Shown one piece after another: positions 15,524 to 21,192 of a stretch of 22,382 bases of DNA. Within the stretch, counting starts at the first letter, position 1. Every line of letters starts with the position of its first letter. Source of the DNA: a virus. The position numbers and the translations under genes were made by a program. A model generated the notes under the pieces. The model worked only from the letters and a program-made list of their open reading frames with translations. It ran no database searches and had not been told where the DNA came from. The stretch lies in IMG/VR virus record IMGVR_UViG_3300017750_000136, positions 1 through 22,382 of that record. One strand, 5' to 3'.

Positions 15524-15906
15524 GGGATGTGTACTCCTTTATTTGATAAAGCCCTGTTAACATTCTCATAAGTAGACTGAACCTCTAGCGTAGTTAGGTC
15601 TGCTGTAGAGTCTTTATCTGTTATTGCTTTCTGTATCGGCTTCCATATATGTTCCTTTACAATCTCTGTTGAAAAAGGAATCTCCACCCCATCCTTAAAG
15701 AAGGACTCAACACTAAAACCTTTTCTGTTAAGTTCTTCTGCGGTCAGCCTACAGAAAACATGAAGCGCATTGTTCTGCCTTCCCGTTCTAGGCTTCCCAA
15801 AATCTACATCCCATACCACATAGGAGTTTTCCTCCATCAGTTCCTTAGCCTGACGGAGGAAAGTTTCCCTTGTATGAGACGAGTTACAAACCCAGAACTG
15901 TCCCAT
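15508..15906 (-). CDS. NinB-like recombination protein
   Basis: This 132-residue protein has a helical start (HTRETFLRQAKELMEEN), a beta strand (SYVVWDVDFG), then the NinB-like signature RTGRQNNALHVFCRLTAEEL (residues 40-59). In lambda NinB the equivalent R-S-x-x-QN motif lies in the ssDNA-binding, RecO/F/R-like mediator protein. The C-terminal half contains FSTEIVKEHIWKPIQKAI and TTLEVQSTYENVNRAL. The order SSB, HTH, NinB-like and, further on, NinG-like resembles lambda-type recombination sets. A GGAG stands seven bases from the ATG, inside the end of the HTH gene. Moderately confident. Confidence 0.6.
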   Translation of the reverse strand: MGQFWVCNSSHTRETFLRQAKELMEENSYVVWDVDFGKPRTGRQNNALHVFCRLTAEELNRKGFSVESFFKDGVEIPFSTEIVKEHIWKPIQKAITDKDSTADLTTLEVQSTYENVNRALSNKGVHIPWPQK

Positions 15907-16087
15907 CCAAATCTCCCATTACTCCATTTAACTCCTTACAAACCTTATGAAACGTAGACATCTTCATATCTTCTCGCTCTAACAGCTTGGCGTAATTAGA
16001 TATGTCCATGTTTACAGCTTTGGCTACGCTGCTCTTGGTTCTTTTAGAGTTGTCGTGGAGACGCTTTAAAAAATGTCCGTAGTGCAT
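15884..16087 (-). CDS. small helix-turn-helix protein
   Basis: I choose the ATG at 16087 (67 residues, beginning MHYGHFLKRLHDNSKR) because GAGGA lies just upstream, directly behind the SSB stop. The longer frame to 16231 would bury 48 residues inside the SSB gene. Residues 15-55 (KRTKSSVAKAVNMDISNYAK, then EDMKMSTFHKVCKEL) follow the XRE/Cro pattern: a first helix, TKSSVAKAVNMD, a recognition helix at ISNYAKLL, and an MSTFHKVCKEL helix. It could be a Cro-like repressor or replication-timing regulator. It overlaps the NinB-like gene by 23 bases. Confidence 0.7.
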   Translation of the reverse strand: MHYGHFLKRLHDNSKRTKSSVAKAVNMDISNYAKLLEREDMKMSTFHKVCKELNGVMGDLDGTVLGL

Positions 16088-16094
16088 AGTATCC

Positions 16095-16415
16095 TCAGAA
16101 TGGAATGTCATCAGAGAAGTCATCATCAAAGCTGGCTTGTGGTTTTTGTGCCGCAGCTTGCGGTTGAGAACTGCCTTCTTTTTTCCAAAAGACTTTGCAA
16201 TTACCAAGTATGGCTCCTTTATTTCCAGCATCTTTCTCTTCTTTGCTTACATCCTGGGTAATCATTCCTGAATTCCCATAGTTATCAAGCTCGTCTACAT
16301 CAACGAAAACTGTGGCATCAAGATATGTGCCTTTCTCTCCGCGAATTAACCTTTGCTTTTGTATCTTCGTTACGTCTATCTTCAGACTAACCCCCACCTT
16401 ACTTACATTACTCAT
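16095..16415 (-). CDS. single-stranded DNA-binding-like protein
   Basis: This 106-residue protein has a beta-rich body (VGVSLKIDVTKI, GTYLDATVFVDVDELDNYG) and a low-complexity Gln/Ala linker. It ends in an acidic tail DDDFSDDIPF that closely resembles the C-terminal DDDIPF tip of bacterial SSB proteins. That tip recruits replication and repair partners. The body is short for an OB fold but sufficient. A strong AGGAGG lies nine bases from the ATG. It sits between the annealing-type recombinase region and the NinB-like gene, the expected context for a phage ssDNA-binding protein. The assignment relies mainly on the tip and the context. Confidence 0.7.
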   Translation of the reverse strand: MSNVSKVGVSLKIDVTKIQKQRLIRGEKGTYLDATVFVDVDELDNYGNSGMITQDVSKEEKDAGNKGAILGNCKVFWKKEGSSQPQAAAQKPQASFDDDFSDDIPF

Positions 16416-16428
16416 TTGAGCTTACCTC

Positions 16429-17499
16429 CTATGCAGTTTGCTTTAAGAAATTCTCACGTTTTGTGAGTAGGTAGTCTTTATGAACAGTGCCATACTTAGA
16501 GTCACCCCTAGCATGCTCACCAATCCATACGCGCTCCCCTGTACGCTTATAGTATCGCCAGTGACCCCTGACAACGTGTTCTGCCGTACCAAACTTTCGG
16601 GTCCGTGGCTTTTGCTTGAAGAAGTCTAAAACTTTCTTTGACTTCGGCAGGTTTAGCTTGACCTGCTTGTGCTGGTCCTTTGCTGCGCCTGATGTGTTGA
16701 CGCTCTTTACACTGTCAATAATGACTCCAGGCTCCCTATCAACGGTCCAATCGTAGTTGACCAGAGAAATCACAGATAGCAAGGTTATCAGCCCCATCTG
16801 ACTAGCAGTTTCAAAACGATAGAGCGGCCCTAGCGACCTGCACGCTTTTATAATGCTGAAGTTTTCTGGGTCTTCATCAAACTCCTGATAACTAGGATGT
16901 GCAGGCACTGGCTGTACCTGCATTCTTTTGAAGACACGCAGTAAGTCCTCTGGCAAATCAGAGTTGTCTGGGCCAAAGGCAGAGAGGTCAAAAAATTCTG
17001 ACATAAGCTCTCTCGTGAGATTCACCCCAAAATTTTTCCCCTCGTCAAGAGAAATCCAAACCTCTATAGGCATTGAGGTTATGCCAAGACTTGAAAAACT
17101 GTATAGGTTAATCGAAAGCACATCTTGCACCCCGCTGAATTTTTTACCTCCATCCCTACTGTAAAATTTGCGGCGCTCTTGTAAAACGTGTGCGCCAAAC
17201 AATTCATCATCCATCTGCCACTCAACAAAAAAATTACGATGAGGCGGCATTGCGTTGTCAAATGCGTTTATAAAGTGACGTATAGACAGCCTCTTTGTAG
17301 ATTTGCTAATAAGGTTGACAAGCTCATTCTCTACCGTGTAATGGGTGCTAGACTGTATCTTTCGCGAAAGGTCTTTGGATGATAACTTAACGGACTTTTT
17401 GTACCTCTTGCTCATAGTGAACCCCTTGTTACGGACGTAAGGGTTCTGAAGCATGTGAGCAACCTTTAGCCGCAAGTCACCTAGAGCTAAGTCACTCAT
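16429..17499 (-). CDS. hypothetical protein with RGHWR C-terminal motif
   Basis: I select the ATG at 17499 (356 residues) because GGAG lies six bases upstream; an ATG at 17511 adds four residues. It overlaps the annealing-protein gene by 8 bases. The N-terminal part (residues 25-75) is basic. The middle contains MPIEVWISLDEG and a hydrophobic helix MGLITLLSVISLVNYDW. The last 50 residues read HVVRGHWRYYKRTGERVW, then IGEHARGD. A terminal (R)RGHW-x-Y...G...W segment after a helical domain is also seen at the end of AcrVA2-type proteins and plasmid relatives, as I recall them. No function is assigned; an AcrVA2-like RNA-level regulator is one testable idea. Confidence 0.75.
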   Translation of the reverse strand: MSDLALGDLRLKVAHMLQNPYVRNKGFTMSKRYKKSVKLSSKDLSRKIQSSTHYTVENELVNLISKSTKRLSIRHFINAFDNAMPPHRNFFVEWQMDDELFGAHVLQERRKFYSRDGGKKFSGVQDVLSINLYSFSSLGITSMPIEVWISLDEGKNFGVNLTRELMSEFFDLSAFGPDNSDLPEDLLRVFKRMQVQPVPAHPSYQEFDEDPENFSIIKACRSLGPLYRFETASQMGLITLLSVISLVNYDWTVDREPGVIIDSVKSVNTSGAAKDQHKQVKLNLPKSKKVLDFFKQKPRTRKFGTAEHVVRGHWRYYKRTGERVWIGEHARGDSKYGTVHKDYLLTKRENFLKQTA

Positions 17500-18088
17500 C
17501 TGATTCTCCATAGTGTGCTATGCGAAATTCGGAAGACTTAATCACCTCCCTCTCTCGCGTTGTAAAAACTCCACCCTTTGACGGAGCTATCCATAGTGAG
17601 GACTTAATTCCATCCTCTAAAGTAAACCACTCCTCAGCAGCCTCTGAGAGGTTGCCCATAGCGATACCCTCCTTGATTGCTACGATACTAGAGTGATTAG
17701 AAAGAACCGCGTTGACAAGCCCTCTGAGCTTATCTGTGGCCTCTTCCACCTTCTGCTTGATAATAGCGTCAGACACCTCATTAGCTGAGGCGTATTCAGT
17801 CCCCGCCTTACCAATGTTAGCCAATGCCCTACCAATTGCTGAAGTCTCGCAGTTCTCAACGTGAGAAGTCTTGTTGATATTAGTGGAACCCTGAACCTCA
17901 TGCGCTAGTCCAGTGCCTATTATCTTCCCCGTAGAGTCCTTGATAGTGGCCTTGATAATGCAATTCTCAATATCACTTGAGATAATGTCCGTCTCAATAG
18001 CCCACCCTTCAAACCTTTCATCGTTACGGAAGTCGTTAATTCTTTCTACGACTGTCGTGTATTCTTTACCATGTATTTTTACTGGCAT
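17492..18088 (-). CDS. Rad52/ERF-like single-strand annealing protein candidate
   Basis: This 198-residue protein carries a pattern common to a large group of phage annealing proteins: YTTVVERINDFRND (residues 10-23), WAIETDII (residues 29-36), CIIKATIKDSTGKIIGTGLA (residues 43-62), then INKTSHVENCETSAIGRALA (residues 71-90) and a NIGKAGTEYASANEV turn (residues 91-105). The C-terminal 90 residues are helical and variable. These proteins anneal complementary single strands in recombination-dependent replication. It starts in a TAATG overlap behind GGAGGA, and SSB, NinB-like and NinG-like genes follow downstream. Family assignment moderately confident; no exonuclease partner is adjacent. Confidence 0.6.
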   Translation of the reverse strand: MPVKIHGKEYTTVVERINDFRNDERFEGWAIETDIISSDIENCIIKATIKDSTGKIIGTGLAHEVQGSTNINKTSHVENCETSAIGRALANIGKAGTEYASANEVSDAIIKQKVEEATDKLRGLVNAVLSNHSSIVAIKEGIAMGNLSEAAEEWFTLEDGIKSSLWIAPSKGGVFTTREREVIKSSEFRIAHYGESDE

Positions 18089-18300
18089 TAGTGTATTTCC
18101 TCCACCTCAATTACACAGTCCCAAGTTTCCTCCATTAGTCTCAGCATCATTTCTTTATCTTCACCCATTGCCTTGATTATGCAGACGACTTGTTTACTCA
18201 ATACAGCTCCCAACAACCTAGTATCTAGCTGGTTGTCTAATGTATCGAGGAAATTAAATATGTCATTCTCAAGCTCGTTAAACTCTTCTGCAAAACTCAT
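18088..18300 (-). CDS. small acidic hypothetical protein
   Basis: This 70-residue protein is acidic and entirely helical (FAEEFNELENDIFNFLDTLD, then ETWDCVIEVEEIH) with two cysteines. It starts one base into the preceding stop (TAATG) and is linked to the annealing-protein gene by another TAATG. No family is recognised. Position and coupling suggest an accessory to the recombination genes. Confidence 0.65.
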   Translation of the reverse strand: MSFAEEFNELENDIFNFLDTLDNQLDTRLLGAVLSKQVVCIIKAMGEDKEMMLRLMEETWDCVIEVEEIH

Positions 18301-18695
18301 TACATCTGCCCTCCAAGCCTATACTCATCTATCTGGGCTTCGACCCTAGCTTCTTCAGCGTAACTTCTAGCGTACTCATCCTGCCACTTCTCAAGAAATC
18401 CCTCGCTGCCGAGGTCATCAAGAAGGTAAGCAAGATAAGACCGCATTGCTTTCTTCATCATTCCAAAGTATTTAATGCCAGCCACCCAATCTCCGTGCAT
18501 AGCTTTAGTGAGTAGTATCTGAGCCTCCTCCCGGCTCTTGATGTGATGGTTCATCACCTCATCCAAGAAGTTCTCGTCATCTTCTGCGAGTATGTGCAGC
18601 TCTTCTTCCACATCCTTGTCTTTGATGTTTGCGTAGCCGCCCTCAATAACGTAATCGCAAATGTTTTTCTCTATATAGTCTTCTAATTTACTCAT
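18300..18695 (-). CDS. hypothetical protein
   Basis: This 131-residue acidic, helical protein has a good ribosome site (GGAGATAATA before the ATG). Notable segments are DYIEKNICDYVIEGGYANIK, LAEDDENFLDEVMNHHI and the C-terminal EEARVEAQIDEYRLGGQM. I recognise no domain. It is preceded on the transcript by about 60 bases without a gene (18696-18755), the largest gap in this part of the block, so a promoter or processing site could lie there, though no clear promoter hexamers are seen. Confidence 0.7.
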   Translation of the reverse strand: MSKLEDYIEKNICDYVIEGGYANIKDKDVEEELHILAEDDENFLDEVMNHHIKSREEAQILLTKAMHGDWVAGIKYFGMMKKAMRSYLAYLLDDLGSEGFLEKWQDEYARSYAEEARVEAQIDEYRLGGQM

Positions 18696-18755
18696 TATTA
18701 TCTCCTGATTGTTTAGAGTTTGGTAATGCTACACCTATATACTGGTGCTTTGCAA

Positions 18756-19103
18756 CTATATCTTCTTCTTATAGTGCAATCCATTGTGCTGAAGGTATCT
18801 ATTCCCCTTCATCCTGACCTCTTGGACGCTATTCTTTTGGTAGATTTTTACGAACTCATGCCCGTCATAATAAGGGTCGTGCTCATTTTTAAGCAGAGTT
18901 ATGATTTGGGAGAACCTTTTGTTTAGGTTAGGGTCATTGATGAATTTTATGAACTGCATTTCCTTGTAAGAGGCACCTGAAATTAGCTTCCAAGGGTCTG
19001 GCTGAGTGCCATGCACATTTGCTGGTCGAAGGTTGCTCCGGTCAATAGAACCCGTCACAGCCATCCCCAAATGATTAGTTCTCCATCCCACTCGGTTGCT
19101 CAT
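18756..19103 (-). CDS. hypothetical protein
   Basis: This 115-residue basic protein starts in an ATGA overlap with the loader-like gene, with GAGGAG about eight bases upstream. The N-terminus (VGWRTNHLGMAVTGSIDRSN, then LRPANVHG) is polar. The middle (EMQFIKFINDPNLNKRFSQI) is helical and the C-terminus (VRMKGNRYLQHNGLHYKKKI) is strongly basic, which fits nucleic-acid binding. No family recognised. Coupling to the O/P-like pair suggests a replication accessory. Confidence 0.7.
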   Translation of the reverse strand: MSNRVGWRTNHLGMAVTGSIDRSNLRPANVHGTQPDPWKLISGASYKEMQFIKFINDPNLNKRFSQIITLLKNEHDPYYDGHEFVKIYQKNSVQEVRMKGNRYLQHNGLHYKKKI

Positions 19104-19495
19104 ATATCCAGCTCCTCGCGCATCTTCGCAATACGCTTTCTAATCTCCTCCTTTGGTAAAGATTTTCGTTCCAGAGCTTTGAACTCTTTGTAAGCTCCGT
19201 AGTCCTTCTGCTCCCTCACAGCCTCATGAAGATGCCCAAGGGTAAGATACCCCTTGTGCCTCTTTGTAAGCTCCACAGCGGCTCTCAGGAGCCTCTCTGG
19301 GGCGTTATGTATTACTTGGCTCATCCAATATAGGGAAGTCGATGACGTTACTGGCTCTGTCACCAGTCTGCTCGCCTCCAGCATGGCCCAGACTTTGGCC
19401 CATATCTGCTTCTGGTCCGAGGAAAAACTCGGCGTACTGTCTTCTTCGTTCCTCGTCTTTGGTCCTGCCTGTATCAATTCGCTCGCTGATTTCAT
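19100..19495 (-). CDS. lambda P-like helicase loader candidate
   Basis: I place the start at the ATG at 19495 (131 residues, MKSASELIQAG...) because GGGGGAGGA lies nine bases upstream; a TTG at 19501 is less likely. Residues about 28-95 (QIWAKVWAMLEASRL, LYWMSQVIHNAPERLLRAAV, GYLTLGHLHEAVRE) follow the pattern of replication P-type proteins: a W-x-x-L helix, a residue gap, W followed by a helix, then a motif ending in LTLGHLHE like the PSLPEF segment. Such loaders place the host helicase at the origin. The first 190 bases overlap the upstream gene in another frame. If that overlap is not real, an ATG at 19324 would give 74 residues. Confidence 0.55.
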   Translation of the reverse strand: MKSASELIQAGPKTRNEEDSTPSFSSDQKQIWAKVWAMLEASRLVTEPVTSSTSLYWMSQVIHNAPERLLRAAVELTKRHKGYLTLGHLHEAVREQKDYGAYKEFKALERKSLPKEEIRKRIAKMREELDI

Positions 19496-19790
19496 CGTCA
19501 AATTCCTCCCCCTTCAAATATCTACATAGGTGTTTCGTTGGGGCAGCCCATCCACCCCGCTCCATTACTGCCTTTTTAGCGTTGACCAATTCATTGTACC
19601 TGCTTGCTATAAACTCCGCATCCTCTTGATTACATTCAAGTTTTTGGAACTCCCGGTAGGCTTCTGCCTTACTGCCTTTTGGGAAGTAGTTTTCCAATGA
19701 CTGCCAAAACGCCTCAAATGTTTGGCTATACTCTTTTCGTTTCAATTTATCCTCCTTTATTTTAGACACACCTTCCCCTTTTTCCCCCAT
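19305..19790 (-). CDS. replication initiator-like protein (O-type)
   Basis: This 161-residue protein is basic at the start (KIKEDKLKRKEY) and then has SQTFEAFWQSLENYFPKGSK and AEAYREFQKL (residues 22-50). That is the F-x-x-FW...P-x-G-x-K-x-A-x-x-x-(W/F)-x-K-L signature found at the ends of many phage replication initiators. GWAAPTKHLCRYLKGEEFDD (residues 79-98) corresponds to the TWL-x-x-x-R-W-x-D element. The last 60 residues (to SNVIDFPILDEPSNT) are polar and overlap the loader-like gene in another frame. AGGAAGG precedes the ATG. It lacks the N-terminal origin-binding domain of lambda O, so it may act with the gene-free region just upstream. Confidence 0.6.
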   Translation of the reverse strand: MGEKGEGVSKIKEDKLKRKEYSQTFEAFWQSLENYFPKGSKAEAYREFQKLECNQEDAEFIASRYNELVNAKKAVMERGGWAAPTKHLCRYLKGEEFDDEISERIDTGRTKDEERRRQYAEFFLGPEADMGQSLGHAGGEQTGDRASNVIDFPILDEPSNT

Positions 19791-19928
19791 GAAGCCTTCC
19801 TAGGTCCACGCCTGCTTGACAGAGTGCAGAGATAACTACTTATCCCAACACTGGTACTAAATATTCCCCCGCCTTACGGCCACTCAATCCATTGAGCGAA
19901 TCACCTACCCCTAAGGGTATATCATGGG

Positions 19929-19967
19929 CCAAGTTGTGAAGGGTGACACAGAGCTTGGATTTTTTTT
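19929..19967 (+). terminator. terminator-like hairpin on + strand
   Basis: CCAAG (19929-19933) pairs with CTTGG (19954-19958) and the inner TGTG (19935-19938) pairs with CACA (19947-19950). A run of eight Ts (19960-19967) follows directly. The layout is that of an intrinsic terminator acting on + strand transcripts, although the stem has an internal loop. All genes around it are on the - strand. Confidence 0.45.
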
Positions 19968-20045
19968 ATTTAACGTCCAAAGACTGACAATTGAGTAGGT
20001 CAACGCCAATTAACACCGTATGAGGTGGGAGACTTGCTGAGAAGG

Positions 20046-20156
20046 GACAGATTTTGGTAGGATAGACGCGAGTCGGTCGCGCTGATTTCACTAGAATCTG
20101 TCGGCTGCTCAGGGATTGCTACTCCCGCCGACTCAAACCATAAACTAACATGGTTT
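20046..20156 (+). ncRNA. cluster of hairpins, structured RNA or origin element
   Basis: GACAGATT (20046-20053) pairs perfectly with AATCTGTC (20095-20102) and encloses the hairpin CGCGA/TCGCG (20067-20071 with 20077-20081, loop GTCGG). The next stem, GTCGGC (20100-20105) with GCCGAC (20127-20132), contains an inner GGGA/TCCC stem with a 7-base loop, and shares three bases with the first stem. The GTCGG loop could also pair with CCGAC, forming a pseudoknot. AAACCAT (20135-20141) with ATGGTTT (20150-20156) adds another stem. The strand is uncertain; + is given because an intrinsic terminator follows at 20187. Confidence 0.4.
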
Positions 20157-20186
20157 TTACTACGAAGTAAATCTCTCCTGATTATT

Positions 20187-20209
20187 GCCCCCTTTTGGGG
20201 GCTTTTTTT
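20187..20209 (+). terminator. intrinsic terminator on + strand
   Basis: GCCCCC (20187-20192), a TTTT loop and GGGGGC (20197-20202) form a perfect 6-bp GC stem followed by seven Ts (20203-20209). This is a textbook intrinsic terminator reading rightward. On the - strand the stem is followed by AATAAT and has no T-tract, so it would end transcription only on the + strand, where no gene has been found. The stop codon of the - strand zinc-ribbon gene (20208-20210) falls in its T-tract. Confidence 0.8.
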
Positions 20210-20369
20210 ACCGCCTGTCGTCACACATTTGGCAGAATACAAACTCACCTCTTTGGATATCCTCGTCTATTGGTATCTCGTCGCCGCACCAATCACACTC
20301 TCTGCCGCAGCAATCGGGGCAGCAATCGCCAAGGGTGTTCTGTTCGCCACAGTTCACGCATCTAAACAC
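20208..20369 (-). CDS. small zinc-ribbon-like protein
   Basis: This 53-residue gene starts with GTG in a TAGTG overlap with the membrane-protein gene, with GGAGG six bases upstream. The product is packed with cysteines: FRCVNCGEQ (Cys4, Cys7), DCCPDCCGRECDWCG (Cys16, 17, 20, 21, 25, 28) and FVFCQMCDD (Cys46, Cys49). CxxC knuckles in pairs indicate one or two zinc ribbons, as in small regulators or partners of nucleic-acid enzymes. The rest is acidic. Its stop lies within the T-tract of the + strand terminator. Function unknown. Confidence 0.8.
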   Translation of the reverse strand: MFRCVNCGEQNTLGDCCPDCCGRECDWCGDEIPIDEDIQRGEFVFCQMCDDRR

Positions 20370-20494
20370 TAGGCACCTCCAAACCAGTCAACAGTGACTA
20401 GCATTATCATAAAGGTGCATAGAATTATGCTCGCGCCAGCATAGAACATCTCAAGCGCAAAGGCTTTAAGTCTTTGTTTGGTATTGGTTTTCAT
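20369..20494 (-). CDS. small single-span membrane protein
   Basis: I choose the ATG at 20494 (41 residues, MKTNTKQRLKAFALEM...) because AGGAG lies ten bases upstream; a longer frame to 20572 runs back through a hairpin. After a basic N-terminus there is one hydrophobic segment (about residues 18-37, MFYAGASIILCTFMIMLVTV) followed by DWFGGA. A basic head and a single membrane segment predict the N-terminus inside. Small early membrane proteins in phages often alter host envelope functions or exclude other phages. No family is recognised. Confidence 0.7.
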   Translation of the reverse strand: MKTNTKQRLKAFALEMFYAGASIILCTFMIMLVTVDWFGGA

Positions 20495-20526
20495 GGTAAA
20501 ATTGCTCCTGTAGTTTCGTGCTACAA

Positions 20527-20560
20527 GGCGGCAGAGGAGTGGGCAATACCTCTTGCCGCC
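20527..20560 (-). other. intercistronic GC hairpin upstream of the membrane-protein gene
   Basis: GGCGGCAGAGG (20527-20537 on the + strand) pairs with CCTCTTGCCGCC (20549-20560), an 11-bp stem with one bulge and an 11-base loop. In the - strand transcript it lies between the stop at 20574 and the ribosome site of the gene at 20494. A smaller hairpin GTAG/CTAC with loop CACGAAA follows. There is no T-tract on the - strand, so it is more likely a processing or stability element than a terminator. Confidence 0.6.
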
Positions 20561-20573
20561 GCTCTTTAACAAG

Positions 20574-20747
20574 TTATATCTTCTGGGTTACTACCTCAAA
20601 CTCAACACCGAGTTTCTTGGCAAGGTTGATGGTCTGCCTACTTAGACAGGTGGCTCCAGTCATCATTGTCAACACCCTGGCGGTGTCGTTCTCTGGGTAG
20701 ATGCGTTCAGTCCCGTAGACTGTCTTTATTGATACTTCTGCTTTCAT
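20574..20747 (-). CDS. conserved small phage protein
   Basis: The ATG at 20747 (57 residues, MKAEVSIKTVYGTERIYPEN...) has an excellent ribosome site (AAAGGAGGA, six bases away); the longer frame to 20780 has none. The pattern VKTVYG-x-E-x-x-YP...A...(M/L)TG...CLS-x-x-T-(I/L)...K-x-LG-x-x-x-E-VV fits a group of roughly 60-residue proteins I recall from many phages and prophages, without known function. Its leader carries the type I hammerhead (20766-20821). Predicted cleavage leaves a 23-base leader that still contains the ribosome site. Confidence 0.75.
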   Translation of the reverse strand: MKAEVSIKTVYGTERIYPENDTARVLTMMTGATCLSRQTINLAKKLGVEFEVVTQKI

Positions 20748-20765
20748 GGGTTCCTCCTTTGGTTT

Positions 20766-20821
20766 CCACAGACCGCACAAGGCGGTTTCGGCCAGTTACC
20801 ATCTGGCTCTCATCAGTGCAG
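20766..20821 (-). ncRNA. type I hammerhead ribozyme
   Basis: Read on the - strand, all core elements are present in order. The stem I 5' strand CUGCA (20821-20817) is followed by CUGAUGA (20816-20810). Stem II pairs G20809 with C20790 and GCCAG (20807-20803) with CUGGC (20795-20791), leaving A20808 bulged and the loop AUGGUAA. GAAA (20789-20786) follows, then stem III CCGC/GCGG (20785-20782 with 20776-20773) with loop CUUGU, closed by A20786-U20772. H17 is C20771, and the stem I 3' strand is UGUGG (20770-20766). Cleavage is predicted between 20771 and 20770. Stem I is only 5 bp with two wobbles, and the stem II bulge is unusual. Confidence 0.85.
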
Positions 20822-20837
20822 TGTTTTGGGCCAATCC

Positions 20838-21164
20838 TTAGATAACCCCTCTTTCTTCTAACTCCTTAAGCACTCCTTGAAGCAATAACTCGCGCACCAC
20901 AGCGCAAGCATGGACGGCTAGGCTGTCGAACGGCTCTCCTGCTGTCGCATCCCTGACTGATTCCTCGGCCTCATAGGTATTGTTCTCTGTGACTACTCGC
21001 AACGCCTTGTAATACATGATGGACCACTCATGGTCATCGCATACCTCGCAGGCACTGCGGTAGACACATCCGTTCTCTAGGTCATATTCCTGCTTCAGCC
21101 TATTAGCTAAAGCGTTACATTCTCTATAGACCGCCCAATCGTCGTATCTTTCTGCCTTACTCAT
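20838..21164 (-). CDS. conserved hypothetical protein enclosed by two hammerheads
   Basis: This 108-residue protein has a strong ribosome site (CCGGAGGA). Segments such as CEVCDDHEWSIMYYKALRVV and a later AEESVRDATAGEPFDSLAVH recall a family of proteins from phages and plasmids of proteobacteria (D-H-E/Q-W-x-I-x-Y-x-x-A-L...DxLA), which have no known function. It is acidic and helical with four cysteines (Cys18, Cys33, Cys39, Cys42 by my count), including CEVC. The gene lies exactly between the predicted cleavage sites at 21225/21224 and 20771/20770, so it would be carried on a released 454-base RNA. Confidence 0.75.
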   Translation of the reverse strand: MSKAERYDDWAVYRECNALANRLKQEYDLENGCVYRSACEVCDDHEWSIMYYKALRVVTENNTYEAEESVRDATAGEPFDSLAVHACAVVRELLLQGVLKELEERGVI

Positions 21165-21192
21165 TGTCGTGTTCCTCCGGTGTTGTAAGCCT

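Larger units (their letters stand above)
19791..20207 (+). other. gene-free structured region, candidate origin or RNA locus
   Basis: No convincing gene lies in these 417 bases upstream of the replication pair. Two symmetrical elements stand out: CTCAATCCATTGAG (19883-19896) and TACCCCTAAGGGTA (19906-19919), either of which could be a protein-binding site. Several strong hairpins follow (20046-20156) and two + strand terminator-like hairpins lie at 19929-19967 and 20187-20209. A frame on the - strand (20000-20248) has no proper start and is rejected. A TTGACA at 19816-19821 could be a + strand -35 box, but no good -10 follows. Origin function is inferred from position only. Confidence 0.5.

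Noticed and set aside
16108-16114. Another CTGATGA on the - strand
   Set aside because: It codes for the acidic SSB tail; no GAAA box, stem II or NUH triplet is placed to form a hammerhead.
16088-16231. 48-residue N-terminal extension of the small HTH protein
   Set aside because: It would be encoded inside the SSB-like gene in another frame, and a good ribosome site serves the ATG at 16087.
19816-19844. TTGACA as part of a + strand promoter
   Set aside because: No acceptable -10 hexamer at 16-18 bases; kept only as a remark, not as a feature.
20046-20143. Possible tRNA or tmRNA-like fold ending near ACCA
   Set aside because: No T-loop consensus, no proper anticodon arm and no 7-bp acceptor stem could be drawn; a general structured RNA fits better.
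20000-20248. - strand frame of 82 codons downstream of the zinc-ribbon gene
   Set aside because: Its only start lies inside the zinc-ribbon gene, the part beyond that gene has no start codon or ribosome site in frame, and it runs through the hairpin cluster and the terminator.
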